Source: Lysobacteraceae bacterium (GTDB lineage: Bacteria > Pseudomonadota > Gammaproteobacteria > Xanthomonadales > Wenzhouxiangellaceae). Taken from it: 13,268 nt of DNA. A model generated the notes under the pieces. The model was not told the origin of the DNA. It saw nothing but the letters and a program-made list of their open reading frames with translations, and did not search any database. Shown piece after piece: positions 1-8,225 of this stretch (the stretch's first letter is position 1; each line of letters begins with the position of its first letter). The position numbers and the translations under genes were made by a program. Location: NCBI GenBank assembly GCA_020201235.1, contig JAIVHD010000042.1:1-13268 (forward strand), in the 5' to 3' direction.

Positions 1-623
1 GAATCGCTCGATCGCCGTGTTGCCAGCGAGCCCGAGGCTGCCGCCGTGGCCGGCGCACGGTTTTGTTCCAACGCCCGGGCCGCCGCAGGCTTCAGCCAGG
101 CCACGACTGGCTCGGCGTGGATCCGCAACTCAGCAGTTTGACGGTTGCGCTCGGCGGTCTGGAACCACCCGCGCCAGGTCAGCGGACGATACCGGTCGGA
201 ATTTTCCAGGCGTAACAGCGCCTTGGCCATTTCCCCGGAAAGTTTGGAGCTGGCGGCATAAAAGTCGGGCAGGGGTGCAATTTCGGCCTGATTCGGTCCG
301 ATCAGCCGGGCCGCGTTCGGCCCGGCCCGGTCGGAACGGTAAAGCTGAAACAGCGGTCCGCCGGCCTCAAGCATCTGATTGAGCCTGCGATAAGCCCTTG
401 CGACCAGCAGCGGGTCGGAATGATCGGTGAAATCGGCGGCTTGATCGGCCCACAGTCGGTCGGAGCGGCCGGATCGGTGTTCAAACACGATCAGTTCGAC
501 GCGATAGACCTTTGGCAAGACCGGGCGAGCATCGCTGCCGGCCTCGCGCATCTGGGCGCTCGGATGGGAAATCGAGGCCGCAACAAGCAGGGCCGAAAGC
601 AACAGGGATGCCGGTCGATTCAT
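1..623 (-). CDS. csiV: CsiV-family cell-envelope protein, 3' part missing (window edge)
   Basis: Reading the minus strand from the ATG at 623 gives 207 open codons up to the window edge, so the C-terminus is not visible. The protein begins MNRPASLLLSALLVAASISH, a signal peptide with likely cleavage after a PSA or SAQ site (residues 22-24), which implies export. Mature-protein landmarks are YRVELIVFEH (about residues 40-49), the first strand typical of CsiV (PF10972), and an RPLTWRGWFQ segment near residues 146-155 resembling the family's W-x-Q region. CsiV was described in Vibrio cholerae as a peptidoglycan-binding lipoprotein-like partner of LpoA; the role here is by family only. It starts 9 nt after the mfd stop, the usual gammaproteobacterial order, and is probably co-transcribed with mfd. 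No strong Shine-Dalgarno is visible. The family call rests on the N-terminal half plus synteny. Confidence 0.8.
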   Translation of the reverse strand, partial: MNRPASLLLSALLVAASISHPSAQMREAGSDARPVLPKVYRVELIVFEHRSGRSDRLWADQAADFTDHSDPLLVARAYRRLNQMLEAGGPLFQLYRSDRAGPNAARLIGPNQAEIAPLPDFYAASSKLSGEMAKALLRLENSDRYRPLTWRGWFQTAERNRQTAELRIHAEPVVAWLKPAAARALEQNRAPATAAASGSLATRRSSD

Positions 624-632
624 GCGCGCAGT

Positions 633-3600
633 TTAACCCGGATTGTCCGGCTTTTCTTTCGGGCCAAGCCGAATCAGGAGCTCGCGGGCGACTTCGATCC
701 GGGTCGCCGGAGCTTCGAACTGCCCGTGGATGCGCAACCGGTCGGAGGCCGGCAGGCTGTAGCTGTGGGCCTCTTTTTGAATCATGCGGATCAACTCGCC
801 CATGTCGATTTCGGGTTTGGGCAGGAATTCAATACGCCCTCCGGCCGGGCCAATCTCGAGCTTGCGGATGCCCATGGCGCGAGCCTGTAGACGCAACTCG
901 GCCGAGATAAACAGGATCCTGACCGGATCGGGAAGCAGCCCGAAGCGGTCGATCATTTCGACCTGCAATTCGTGCAATGCCCGCTGGCCCGTGGCCTGAG
1001 CAATGCGCTTGTACATCACCAGCCGCTGATGCACATCGGGCAGATAGCTGTTTGGGATCATCGATGTGGTGTGCAGATCGACCTCCGAGGCCAGATCCAC
1101 CGGTTCGTCGAGATCGGGCTCGATGCCGGCCTTGAGCGCCTCGACGGTTCGATTGAGCAATTCGGAGTAAAGCTGAAAGCCGATCGCCTCAATCTGGCCG
1201 GACTGACCTTCTCCCAGAAGTTCTCCAGCACCGCGAATTTCAAGATCGTGGGTGGCCAGGGTAAATCCGGCACCCAGCTCCTGCAGCGACTGGATTGCCT
1301 CCAGGCGCTTGCGTGCGTCGGTCGTGATCAATTTCCAGGGTGGCGTGATCAGATAGGCGTAAGCCAGGTGGTGCGAGCGCCCGACCCGGCCCCGAAGCTG
1401 GTGCAACTGGGCCAGCCCGAACTTGTCTGCGCGATTAATGATGATGGTATTGGCGGTCGGCACATCGATGCCGTTTTCGATGATGGTGCTGGCGACCAAC
1501 AGATTGATGCGTCGGGCATAAAAATCGCGCATGGTCCGTTCCATCTCATTGGCCGGCATCTGGCCGTGGGCCATGCCGATACTGGCGCGCGGAAACAGCT
1601 GAGACAGTTCGTCGACCATGCGCGGTTGGCTGCGCACCTCATTGTGCAGAAAATAGACTTGCCCGCCACGCTGGAATTCGCGGCTGACCGCGTCGCGGAT
1701 TGTCGCGCTGTCCCACTCCGACACAAAGGTCCGAACGGCCATGCGCCGGGATGGCGGCGTGGCAATGATTGACAGCTCACGAAGGCCCATCATTGACATG
1801 TTCAGGGTCCGTGGAATGGGTGTTGCGGTCAGGGTCAGCAGGTCAACCTCGGCACGCAGCTTCTTGAATTGCTCCTTCTGGCGCACTCCAAAGCGCTGTT
1901 CCTCATCGATCACAACCAGCCCGAGGTTCTTGAAGCGGATGTCCTTTTGCAGCAGCCGGTGGGTGCCGATGACGATGTCGATCGTGCCGTCGGCCAGCCC
2001 TTGCAGCGTGCTTTCGGCCTGCTTCTTGCCACCGGTTCTGGACATCAACGCGACTTTGACCGGCCAGTCTGCGAAACGATCGGCAAAGCCACGATAGTGT
2101 TGCTCGGCCAGCAGCGTGGTCGGGGCCAGCATCGCCACCTGACGACCAGAATCGGTGACCGCGAAGGCGGCCCTCAGCGCGACTTCGGTCTTGCCGAAGC
2201 CGACGTCGCCGCAAACCACCCGGTCCATTGGACGGCTGGCGCGCAGGTCGCCCAGAACGGCATCGATCGCGGTCTGCTGGTCTTCGGTCTCCTCGAACTC
2301 GAAGCCGGCCGCGAAGCGTGCGTACAGGCCTGCGTCGAAGGCACAGGTCTGGCCGACCCGGGCTGCCCGCCGGGCCTGGATATTGAGCAGCTCGGCGGCC
2401 GCATCGCGCACTTTCTCGGCCGCCTTTCGACGGGTTTTTTTCCAGCGGTCCGAGCCGAGCTGGTTGAGCGTGACCGATTCCGGGTCAGCACCGGTATAGC
2501 GGCTGACGCGGTGCAGGTCGGTGACCGGGACATACAGCTTGTCGGCACCGGCGTATTCCAGTGCCAGGAACTCGCCGTGGGTGTCGCCGACATCGAGCAC
2601 TTCCAGCCCCAGATAGCGACCGATGCCGTGCTCCAGGTGCACGACCAGGGCACCGGGCTGGAGTTCGGCCAGGCTTCGAACCAGGCTTTCCGGATCCTGA
2701 CCGCTCTTGCGCTCGTGACGCCGGGTGCGGGTATGGCCCGGAAATAGTTCGGATTCGCTCAGGACCGCAAGCCCGACCTCGGGCAAGCAGCAACCGCCGG
2801 AAAAGGGCAGTACGGCCAGGGCAATCGGATCGTCGCCGCTGATAAACGCCGACCAGGACTCGAGCAGCCTCGGCCTGATACCGACTCGCGCGAGATTGGC
2901 GTGGATCAACTCGCGCCGGCCGGCCGTGTCGGCGGCGAGCAGCACTCGGACTTTGCTGCCGGCCAGTGTTTTTGCGGAGTCTTCGGCGTGATGATCAAGA
3001 TCAAGCTGCGGTGGCGCGGTGATGGTCGACTGGGCCGGCTGACGGCGCGTAACCCGGACAGCGGCATCGGCTTTGAGCGCATCGATCAAAGCCTGGTGGC
3101 CGAAATACAGTTCTTCGGGCTTCAGCGCCGGGCGCTGGCGATCACCGCAGCGCTGCTCGAAGCGCTGCTGTATCTGTTCGGAAAAGTCGCTTGAGGCCTG
3201 TTCGAGCCCAGCCAGCATGACCAGTCGGTGGGGTCGCGGCAGGTAGTCGAGCAGGCTGCATGTGGCCTCAAAAAAGAGCGGCAGGTACTGCTCAAGGCCC
3301 TGGGAATGTATGCCCTGACCCACGTCCTGGTAGGGCGTCGCCTTGGTGAGATCGACATCAAAGCGGGTCCGGAAGCGACGCCGGAAATCCTGGCGCGCGG
3401 CTTCGTCGAATGGATATTCCCGTCCCGGAAGCAACTCGACTTGTTCAAGCCGCTCGATCGAGCGCTGGGTTTCGGCATCAAACGTGCGGATCGATTCGAT
3501 CTCGGTGTCGAAAAGCTCAATCCTGTACGGCCGCGCCGCGCCCATTGGCCAGAGGTCGAAGACCGCGCCGCGAACGGCGAATTGTCCGGGCTGCCAGACC

Positions 3601-3905
3601 TGGTCGGACGACTCGTAGCCGGCATCGCTTAAGCGTCTGCGGAAGCGCTCCAGGTTCAGCTCTTGGCCCAGCCGGAAATCGATGCCTCGCCCGACCAGAA
3701 AGCCGGTCGGCGCCAGACGTTGCATCTCGTCGCGCAGGCGGCGTGCCGAATAACCGTCGGCGGCGGCCACCAGCACCGGTCCGCCGGACCGCCGCGCGAA
3801 CGCACTGACGGCCAGTGCAAGGCCCAGGCCTTCGAGCAACGGCCATTGCTTTGCATCGGCGGGGCCGGAACGGGGTGGGTTCAATACGGAAAAGGATTCA
3901 AGCAT
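633..3905 (-). CDS. mfd: Transcription-repair coupling factor Mfd, with an internal N-terminal deletion
   Basis: Mfd is a cytoplasmic DNA translocase that pushes stalled RNA polymerase off damaged DNA and recruits UvrA for nucleotide excision repair. The 1090-residue protein has, in order: a UvrB-like module (residues 1 to about 250), an RNA-polymerase-interaction domain with VVHLEHGIGRY (421-431) and KLYVPVTDLH (456-465), a superfamily 2 helicase core with Walker A GDVGFGKT (566-573), Walker B DEEQ (667-670), TLTATPIPRT (691-700) and QLRGRVGRS (836-844), and the C-terminal TRCF domain (about 950-1090). The start MLESFSVLNP looks natural. E. coli Mfd is 1148 aa. Here RRLRDE (55-60) joins directly to MQRLAP (61-66), skipping about 55 residues that normally contain the LPYDxFSPHxDI region. 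The motor and polymerase-binding parts are complete, so transcript-release activity may survive; the effect on UvrA recruitment is unknown. Start codon ATG; csiV follows downstream. Confidence 0.97.
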   Translation of the reverse strand: MLESFSVLNPPRSGPADAKQWPLLEGLGLALAVSAFARRSGGPVLVAAADGYSARRLRDEMQRLAPTGFLVGRGIDFRLGQELNLERFRRRLSDAGYESSDQVWQPGQFAVRGAVFDLWPMGAARPYRIELFDTEIESIRTFDAETQRSIERLEQVELLPGREYPFDEAARQDFRRRFRTRFDVDLTKATPYQDVGQGIHSQGLEQYLPLFFEATCSLLDYLPRPHRLVMLAGLEQASSDFSEQIQQRFEQRCGDRQRPALKPEELYFGHQALIDALKADAAVRVTRRQPAQSTITAPPQLDLDHHAEDSAKTLAGSKVRVLLAADTAGRRELIHANLARVGIRPRLLESWSAFISGDDPIALAVLPFSGGCCLPEVGLAVLSESELFPGHTRTRRHERKSGQDPESLVRSLAELQPGALVVHLEHGIGRYLGLEVLDVGDTHGEFLALEYAGADKLYVPVTDLHRVSRYTGADPESVTLNQLGSDRWKKTRRKAAEKVRDAAAELLNIQARRAARVGQTCAFDAGLYARFAAGFEFEETEDQQTAIDAVLGDLRASRPMDRVVCGDVGFGKTEVALRAAFAVTDSGRQVAMLAPTTLLAEQHYRGFADRFADWPVKVALMSRTGGKKQAESTLQGLADGTIDIVIGTHRLLQKDIRFKNLGLVVIDEEQRFGVRQKEQFKKLRAEVDLLTLTATPIPRTLNMSMMGLRELSIIATPPSRRMAVRTFVSEWDSATIRDAVSREFQRGGQVYFLHNEVRSQPRMVDELSQLFPRASIGMAHGQMPANEMERTMRDFYARRINLLVASTIIENGIDVPTANTIIINRADKFGLAQLHQLRGRVGRSHHLAYAYLITPPWKLITTDARKRLEAIQSLQELGAGFTLATHDLEIRGAGELLGEGQSGQIEAIGFQLYSELLNRTVEALKAGIEPDLDEPVDLASEVDLHTTSMIPNSYLPDVHQRLVMYKRIAQATGQRALHELQVEMIDRFGLLPDPVRILFISAELRLQARAMGIRKLEIGPAGGRIEFLPKPEIDMGELIRMIQKEAHSYSLPASDRLRIHGQFEAPATRIEVARELLIRLGPKEKPDNPG

Positions 3906-3932
3906 TCCGGTACGATCTGCGAGCAGCCGTGG

Positions 3933-3938
3933 ATTTTA
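3933..3938 (-). promoter_or_regulatory. Candidate -10 element for mfd
   Basis: On the minus strand the hexamer TAAAAT lies 27 bases upstream of the mfd ATG, which would give a 5' leader of about 20 nt. It stands out as AT-rich in GC-rich surroundings. No TTGACA-like -35 is found at the expected distance, so this is a weak prediction. Confidence 0.25.
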
Positions 3939-3958
3939 ACCCACCTCATTCATTACCG

Positions 3959-3970
3959 CGCACCGGTGCG
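3959..3970. promoter_or_regulatory. Perfect 12-bp palindrome, possible operator
   Basis: CGCACCGGTGCG is a perfect inverted repeat, extendable to 18 bp (3956-3973) with a single mismatched pair. It lies about 55 bases upstream of the mfd start in the shared divergent region, a typical place for a dimeric regulator to bind. No known regulator motif is recognised, and in GC-rich DNA a palindrome of this size can occur by chance. Confidence 0.3.
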
Positions 3971-4167
3971 TGGGTTTCGCTTATGCTTGGCACTTGGCTT
4001 TAGAACCGGATGATCGATGACCCCGACATTTGTGCGGTCCACAAGACCCGATTTCGCGACGATTCGTCAGCTCGTGGAAGATCACCGCGCAGGCGGCCTG
4101 GCCGATGACTGGCGCGGGCGGCGGCCGTGCATGCCTCTGCATCGCGTGGCTTTGACTGCGCAGCGAA

Positions 4168-4184
4168 GCGGAGTTTCCGCGAGG
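4168..4184 (+). promoter_or_regulatory. Small hairpin abutting the SDR ribosome-binding site
   Basis: GCGGA (4168-4172), loop GTT, TCCGC (4176-4180) forms a perfect 5-bp stem. The Shine-Dalgarno GAGG (4181-4184) follows immediately, 7 nt before the ATG at 4192. This spacing decides the start codon: ATG at 4192 is preferred over the in-frame TTG at 4186. Whether the hairpin affects translation is unknown. Confidence 0.45.
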
Positions 4185-4191
4185 ATTGGGC

Positions 4192-5004
4192 ATGCGTGAC
4201 TCCGAATCCAGGGTCGCGGTGATCAGCGGGGCCGGCTCCGGTCTGGGCGCGGCTATGGCCGCCCGCTTTGCCGTTGCCGGGTGGCGTGTTGTGGTGACCG
4301 ACCAGCACCTGGAGCGCGCCGAGCAGGTTGCCGCCGCACTGCCTGGAGCAGGCCACGCCGCGCGCATGCTCGACGTGACGGTTGCCGACCAATGGCGCGA
4401 TCTTGTCAAGTACGTCGAGGGCGAATTCGGCCGCGTCGATCTGCTGATCAACAATGCCGGTGTCGCGACCGGCGGCATGCTCGGCGACACGCCGCTGGAA
4501 GACTGGCGCTGGGTGCTGGAGATCAACCTGATGGGCGTGGTCACCGGCTGCCACGTATTCGTCGAAACCTTCCGGGCCCAGCGCTTCGGGCATATTGTTA
4601 ACGTGGCTTCATGGGCCGGACTGGCCGGTGCGCCGGGCATCAACTCGTACGGAACAGCCAAGGCCGCAGTGATCGCGCTGTCGGAAATGTTGCGGGCCGA
4701 GCTCAAACCATTCGATGTCGAAGTCTCGGTTTTGTGCCCGGCATTTGTCAAGACCGCTTTAACCCAGACCATGCGGGCGCCAGATGCGGGCTACGCGCAG
4801 CGCGTGCAGCGCTGGATGGAGCGCTCTGGAATCACTGCCGAAGACGTCGCAGAAACGGTTTATCAGGCAACCCGAAAGCCGCAGTTTTTACTGCTTACGC
4901 ATCCAGACACGCGCTGGCATTACCGTCTTAAACGTTACTTTCCGGCACTTTACTTTCGGATACTGATGCGAAGCATGCGCAAAATGATGCGCAAACAACC
5001 CTGA
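4192..5004 (+). CDS. Classical short-chain dehydrogenase/reductase with a basic C-terminal tail
   Basis: This 270-aa cytoplasmic oxidoreductase of the classical SDR family has a Rossmann fold. The cofactor loop GAGSGLG is at residues 13-19 and an Asp (D37) ends the second strand, a feature usually associated with NAD(H) preference. NNAG is at 87-90. The catalytic tetrad is readable as N112 (INLMG), S140 (VASWAG), Y153 and K157 (YGTAK). The substrate cannot be inferred. After the usual SDR end, residues 241-270 form an aromatic and strongly basic tail (RWHYRLKRYF... to KMMRKQP) that could contact membrane or an acidic partner. The ATG at 4192 is chosen for its GAGG ribosome-binding site; an in-frame TTG six bases upstream is less likely. 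The gene is divergent from mfd and 101 nt upstream of the exported methyltransferase-like gene. Confidence 0.9.
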   Translation: MRDSESRVAVISGAGSGLGAAMAARFAVAGWRVVVTDQHLERAEQVAAALPGAGHAARMLDVTVADQWRDLVKYVEGEFGRVDLLINNAGVATGGMLGDTPLEDWRWVLEINLMGVVTGCHVFVETFRAQRFGHIVNVASWAGLAGAPGINSYGTAKAAVIALSEMLRAELKPFDVEVSVLCPAFVKTALTQTMRAPDAGYAQRVQRWMERSGITAEDVAETVYQATRKPQFLLLTHPDTRWHYRLKRYFPALYFRILMRSMRKMMRKQP

Positions 5005-5080
5005 CCCGCGCATGATCCGTGATCCGGTCTGCGGTGACGGTGCCGGGGTGCGGCGAGCTCAATCGTTTCATCAATTTCTT

Positions 5081-5095
5081 TATAAAAAATACGGA
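5081..5095 (+). promoter_or_regulatory. AT-rich leader with -10-like TATAAA before the exported methyltransferase gene
   Basis: The 101-nt gap between the SDR stop and the next gene turns sharply AT-rich from about 5061 to 5105 and contains TATAAA (5081-5086). No good -35 is seen 17 nt upstream. The ribosome-binding site is poor, with only GGA at 5093-5095, about 10 nt before the ATG at 5106. The gene may have its own promoter. Confidence 0.3.
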
Positions 5096-5105
5096 TAAAA
5101 GACTC

Positions 5106-5879
5106 ATGCAAAAATACTGGATTCTGATTGCCGGCTTGTTGCTGTCGACTTTTTCGGCCCAGGCGCAACAGTCCGAGAGGGAAGCCGAACGGCCTTTTCT
5201 GACCTCGATCCGCGCGGCCATGGACGCCGATGGCCGGGCCGTGGAAGAGCGCGAGCGCGATGCCAATCGTCTGCCGGTCGAGACCCTGGATTTTCTGGGC
5301 CTGGACGAAACCATGCGCGTGGTCGAGCTGATTCCGGGTGCGGGCTGGTACAGCCGCTTGCTGGGGCCGGCTCTGAACGAGCGCGGCAAGCTCTACCTGG
5401 CGATCGCCGCTGGCCGCGTGCGCGAGAGCGGCCTGCTCGATCAGCCCGGCTACGAAGGCGTCGAGATTCTCGAGCCCGAGCTTGAAATCGTGCCGGATCC
5501 CGAAACCGGGCTCGTCGCGATCCGGCCGTTTGATCTTGGCGTCGAGAATGTCGACGCGGTGCTGACCTTTCGCAACCTGCACAATCTGAACGCCGAGGGC
5601 CGTGCCAGCATGAACCAGGCTGCGTTCAATGCGCTGAAACCGGGTGGAATTTATGGCGTGGTGGATCACACGCGACGCCACATGCAGCCCGACGATCCCG
5701 AAAACCGTCGGCGCGTCGACCCGGTGCTGATGATTCGCGAAATCCAGGCCGCCGGCTTTGTGTTTGAAGACTTTTCGGACTTGCATTACCGACTGGACGA
5801 CGAACTGCGCTACGAAGTCGGGCGCAAAAGCGTTACGGGCAATACGGACCGATTCACGTTTGTGTTCAAAAAGCCCTAG
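5106..5879 (+). CDS. Exported class I methyltransferase-like protein (COG4798 type)
   Basis: The predicted protein is 257 aa. The ATG at 5106 gives a clean signal peptide: MQKYW, a hydrophobic core ILIAGLLLSTFS, then AQA (residues 18-20) as a cleavage site. An upstream in-frame start would bury this signal. The mature part follows the family pattern: RDANRLPVETLDFLG (51-65), the motif I-like VVELIPGAGWYS (72-83), FRNLHN (155-160), ALKPGGIYGVVDH (176-188), and a terminal segment TGNTDRFTFVFKKP (244-257). The SAM-pocket signature PGAG is present and the fold looks complete. Members of this family are annotated as predicted methyltransferases but carry signal peptides, so the true substrate and even the activity are uncertain. 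It is convergent with prfA, with only 13 nt between the two stop codons, and its 3' end lies within the prfA terminator. Confidence 0.85.
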   Translation: MQKYWILIAGLLLSTFSAQAQQSEREAERPFLTSIRAAMDADGRAVEERERDANRLPVETLDFLGLDETMRVVELIPGAGWYSRLLGPALNERGKLYLAIAAGRVRESGLLDQPGYEGVEILEPELEIVPDPETGLVAIRPFDLGVENVDAVLTFRNLHNLNAEGRASMNQAAFNALKPGGIYGVVDHTRRHMQPDDPENRRRVDPVLMIREIQAAGFVFEDFSDLHYRLDDELRYEVGRKSVTGNTDRFTFVFKKP

Positions 5880-5893
5880 CAGCCTGCCGGGCT
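5868..5893 (-). terminator. Rho-independent terminator of hemA-prfA
   Basis: Read on the minus strand, AGCCC begins at the last base of the prfA stop codon and pairs with GGGCT 12 nt later. The loop can form an inner GCA-GGC-TGC hairpin, and TTTTT follows (A-tract at 5868-5872 on the plus strand). The stem is short (5 bp plus 3 inner pairs) but position and T-run fit. Its distal part is coding sequence for the last residues of the convergent gene. Confidence 0.6.
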
Positions 5894-6972
5894 CATCCGA
5901 TTTCGGCCAGCAGGTCCGACTGGTGAGCTTCGGTCAGGGGCTCGATCAGTGCATCAACGTTGCCGGCCAGGATACCGTCCAGGTCGTAGAGCGTCAGTCC
6001 GATGCGATGGTCGGTAACCCGGCCCTGCGGGAAATTATAGGTGCGAATCCGCTCGGAGCGATCGCCAGACCCGACCTGTAGCTTGCGATTGGCCGAGATT
6101 TCGTTTTGCTGGCGAGAGCGTTCAGCCTCGAGCAGCCGGGCGCTGAGCAGACTCAGCGCGCGTGCCTTGTTCTTGTGCTGCGAGCGCTCGTCCTGACATT
6201 CGACCACCAGGCCGGTTGTGAGATGGGTGATGCGGATTGCCGAATCGGTGGTGTTGACGTGCTGGCCACCCGATCCGGACGATCGATAGGTGTCGATGCG
6301 CAGATCGTTCGGATCGATCGTGATTTCGTCGATTTCGTCGACTTCGGCAAGAATCGCCACGGTACAGGCCGATGTGTGGATGCGACCTTGCGACTCGGTG
6401 GCCGGCACCCGCTGGACCCGGTGGGTGCCTGATTCAAACTTGAGCTTCGAGTAGGCACCGTTTCCGGCAATGCGCGCGACCAGCTCGCGCCAGCCACCGG
6501 CTTCGCCGGCCTGGCCCGATATCCGCTCGACCTTCCAGCCCCTGAGCTCGGCATAGCGGCTGTACATACGAAACAGATCGCCTGCGAACAGTGCGGCTTC
6601 CTGACCGCCGGTTCCGGCCCGAATCTCGAGAAACAGGTTGCGTCTGTCGTTTGGGTCGGCGGGCACGATCAGCGCATTGAGTCTGCCTTCCAGTTGATGC
6701 CGCTGCTGGTCGATCTGCTCGAGTTCGTCGCTCGCCATGGCACGTATCTCGGCGTCTTTTTCGGACAGCATTGCGCGAGCCTCGCTTTCGCGGCGGTCGA
6801 GCCCGAGAAGTTCGTTCCAGACCAAAACAATGGCCTGTAATTCAGAATACTCGCGTGACAGATCGGCAAATTTTCGAACCTGGCCCGCCAGTTCGGGTTG
6901 CGCCAGCATGCGCTCGAGTTCTTCGAAGCGTTCGACGGCGCTTTCCAGCCGTTGTCGGAAGCCGGGCGTCAC
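5893..6972 (-). CDS. prfA: Peptide chain release factor 1
   Basis: RF1 recognises UAA and UAG in the ribosomal A site and triggers hydrolysis of peptidyl-tRNA. The protein is 359 aa, the normal length (E. coli 360). The codon-recognition tripeptide PAT is at residues 190-192 within [12 protein letters not shown], which marks it as RF1 rather than RF2. The catalytic GGQ is at 235-237 ([10 protein letters not shown]), whose Gln is normally methylated by PrmC. The C-terminal [13 protein letters not shown] segment (311-323) is typical. The start is GTG at 6972, overlapping the hemA stop as GTGA; it aligns with the E. coli N-terminus and no better ATG exists nearby, so translation is probably coupled to hemA. 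prmC, which usually follows, is absent: a convergent gene begins 13 nt beyond the stop. Confidence 0.98.
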   Translation of the reverse strand: MTPGFRQRLESAVERFEELERMLAQPELAGQVRKFADLSREYSELQAIVLVWNELLGLDRRESEARAMLSEKDAEIRAMASDELEQIDQQRHQLEGRLNALIVPADPNDRRNLFLEIRAGTGGQEAALFAGDLFRMYSRYAELRGWKVERISGQAGEAGGWRELVARIAGNGAYSKLKFESGTHRVQRVPATESQGRIHTSACTVAILAEVDEIDEITIDPNDLRIDTYRSSGSGGQHVNTTDSAIRITHLTTGLVVECQDERSQHKNKARALSLLSARLLEAERSRQQNEISANRKLQVGSGDRSERIRTYNFPQGRVTDHRIGLTLYDLDGILAGNVDALIEPLTEAHQSDLLAEIG

Positions 6973-8225
6973 GACGGATCGTCCAGCAATAACTTGCGCG
7001 CGGCTGCCATCAGCTGCTCGTCGGTCACTTCAGCGGCCCGCCGCAACTGCATGCTGGGCGCGTGCAGCAGGCGGTTGGTCAGCCGATGGCCAAACCGCGC
7101 CAGCACCTCATCCGGATCGCGGCCGGTTTGTAGTTCGCGCCGGGCCTTTTCGAGCAACTGGTCGCGCTCCACGAACGCGCGCTGGCGCAGCGACTTGAGG
7201 GTTTGGCTGGCGGCATGTAAATTGAGCCAGCGGTCAAAGGCTTCGGCCTGACCGACCACGATGCGGTTGGCCGCCTCAAGCGCTTCGGTTCGCTTGCGAT
7301 AACCGTGTTCGGCGATTTCGCGCAGGTCGTCGACGGTATATAAGTAGATATCCTCAAAGTCGCCGACCGAGGGTTCGACATTGCGGGGCACTGACAGGTC
7401 CAGCACAAACATCGGTCGATGGCGTCGCATCGAGAGAGCGGCCGGGATCATGGCCCGGGTGACCAGTGGCGTTGCGCTTGCGGTGCAGGCGATGACCAGG
7501 TCGTGGCGGTGCAGCTCCTCATTGAGCTGGTCGAGTCCAACCGCGCGCGCATCAAATTGCGCGGCGAGCTTGCGGGCGCGATCCAGGCCGCGATTGCAGA
7601 CCGTTATCGATCCAATCCCCTGGCCATGGAAGTGACGAGCACAATCTTCGATCATTTCGCCGGCCCCAACCAGGATGGCTGAAAGCTTGGCGGGATCGCC
7701 GAAAATCTGGTGTGCCAGCTTCAGCGCCGCGTACGGCAGGGTCACCGCATTGTGGCCGATGCCGGTCTCGGATCGAACCAGTTTGGAAGTCTGAAAAGAG
7801 TGCTGAAACAGGCGGTCCAGAGTCGTGCCGAGGGTTTTGCGGGCTTGCGCGGTGTTCCAGGCCCGTTTAACCTGGCCGGCAATCTGCGGTTCTCCGAGAA
7901 CCATCGAATCCATGCCGGCTGTTACTTTTAGTAGATGGATGATCGCCATACGGCCTTGTAGTGTAAACAGGTATTCGCGGTAGCGACCGCGTTCGCTGCC
8001 GTGCCAATCGTGCACCCAATCGTGCAAAGCCGTTATGCTAGCGCTTTCACCCGTCGCATAAAGCTCGGTCCGGTTGCAGGTGCTAACGATCGCGCATTCA
8101 CGCAGGCCCGGAAGAGCGTGCATGGATACCAGGGCTTCATCAAGGCGTTCCGGCGTAAACGCCAGCCGCTCCCTGATTGCGACAGGTGCCGTTTGATGAC
8201 TCAGGCCAAGGGCAAATAGCGACAT
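6969..8225 (-). CDS. hemA: Glutamyl-tRNA reductase
   Basis: HemA performs the first committed step of C5-pathway tetrapyrrole synthesis, reducing glutamyl-tRNA with NADPH to glutamate-1-semialdehyde. The protein is 418 aa, the same as E. coli. The nucleophile is C50 in STCNRTE (48-54). Other landmarks are MVLGEPQI (108-115), the nucleotide-binding VGAGEM (186-191), and a C-terminal dimerisation helix region with NRLLHAPS. The open frame extends 91 codons further upstream, but the family N-terminus is [15 protein letters not shown], so the ATG at 8225 is chosen. That start codon overlaps the start codon of the divergent TPR gene. No good Shine-Dalgarno is seen. prfA overlaps the 3' end by 4 nt. 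Heme or redox control of HemA is known in other bacteria but nothing specific is visible here. Confidence 0.98.
   Translation of the reverse strand: MSLFALGLSHQTAPVAIRERLAFTPERLDEALVSMHALPGLRECAIVSTCNRTELYATGESASITALHDWVHDWHGSERGRYREYLFTLQGRMAIIHLLKVTAGMDSMVLGEPQIAGQVKRAWNTAQARKTLGTTLDRLFQHSFQTSKLVRSETGIGHNAVTLPYAALKLAHQIFGDPAKLSAILVGAGEMIEDCARHFHGQGIGSITVCNRGLDRARKLAAQFDARAVGLDQLNEELHRHDLVIACTASATPLVTRAMIPAALSMRRHRPMFVLDLSVPRNVEPSVGDFEDIYLYTVDDLREIAEHGYRKRTEALEAANRIVVGQAEAFDRWLNLHAASQTLKSLRQRAFVERDQLLEKARRELQTGRDPDEVLARFGHRLTNRLLHAPSMQLRRAAEVTDEQLMAAARKLLLDDPS

Larger units (their letters stand above)
3906..4191. other. Divergent intergenic region between mfd and the SDR gene
   Basis: These 286 bases separate two divergently transcribed genes and must hold promoters in both directions. 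I see no convincing coding sequence: the short open frames here lack a ribosome-binding site and family resemblance. It contains a weak minus-strand -10 candidate, a perfect 12-bp palindrome at 3959-3970 and a 5-bp hairpin at 4168-4180, each listed separately. No complete sigma-70 promoter with both elements was recognised for the plus-strand gene. Confidence 0.7.

Noticed and set aside
1..890. Plus-strand open frames at the left end (17-382, 420-890, 512-910)
   Set aside because: They are opposite csiV and the 3' end of mfd, and show no recognisable domain or ribosome-binding site.
3981..4772. A 263-codon minus-strand open frame opposite the first SDR
   Set aside because: It is Ser/Thr/Pro/Arg-rich shadow sequence opposite an SDR with all catalytic motifs; no start signal and no family match.
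4950..5786. A 278-codon minus-strand open frame opposite the exported methyltransferase gene
   Set aside because: It is antisense to a gene with a signal peptide and conserved motifs; the composition is typical of a shadow frame.
7360..7400. A GGTTCGA motif suggestive of a tRNA T-arm
   Set aside because: It lies inside hemA coding sequence and no acceptor stem or anticodon arm surrounds it; no tRNA was found in the window.
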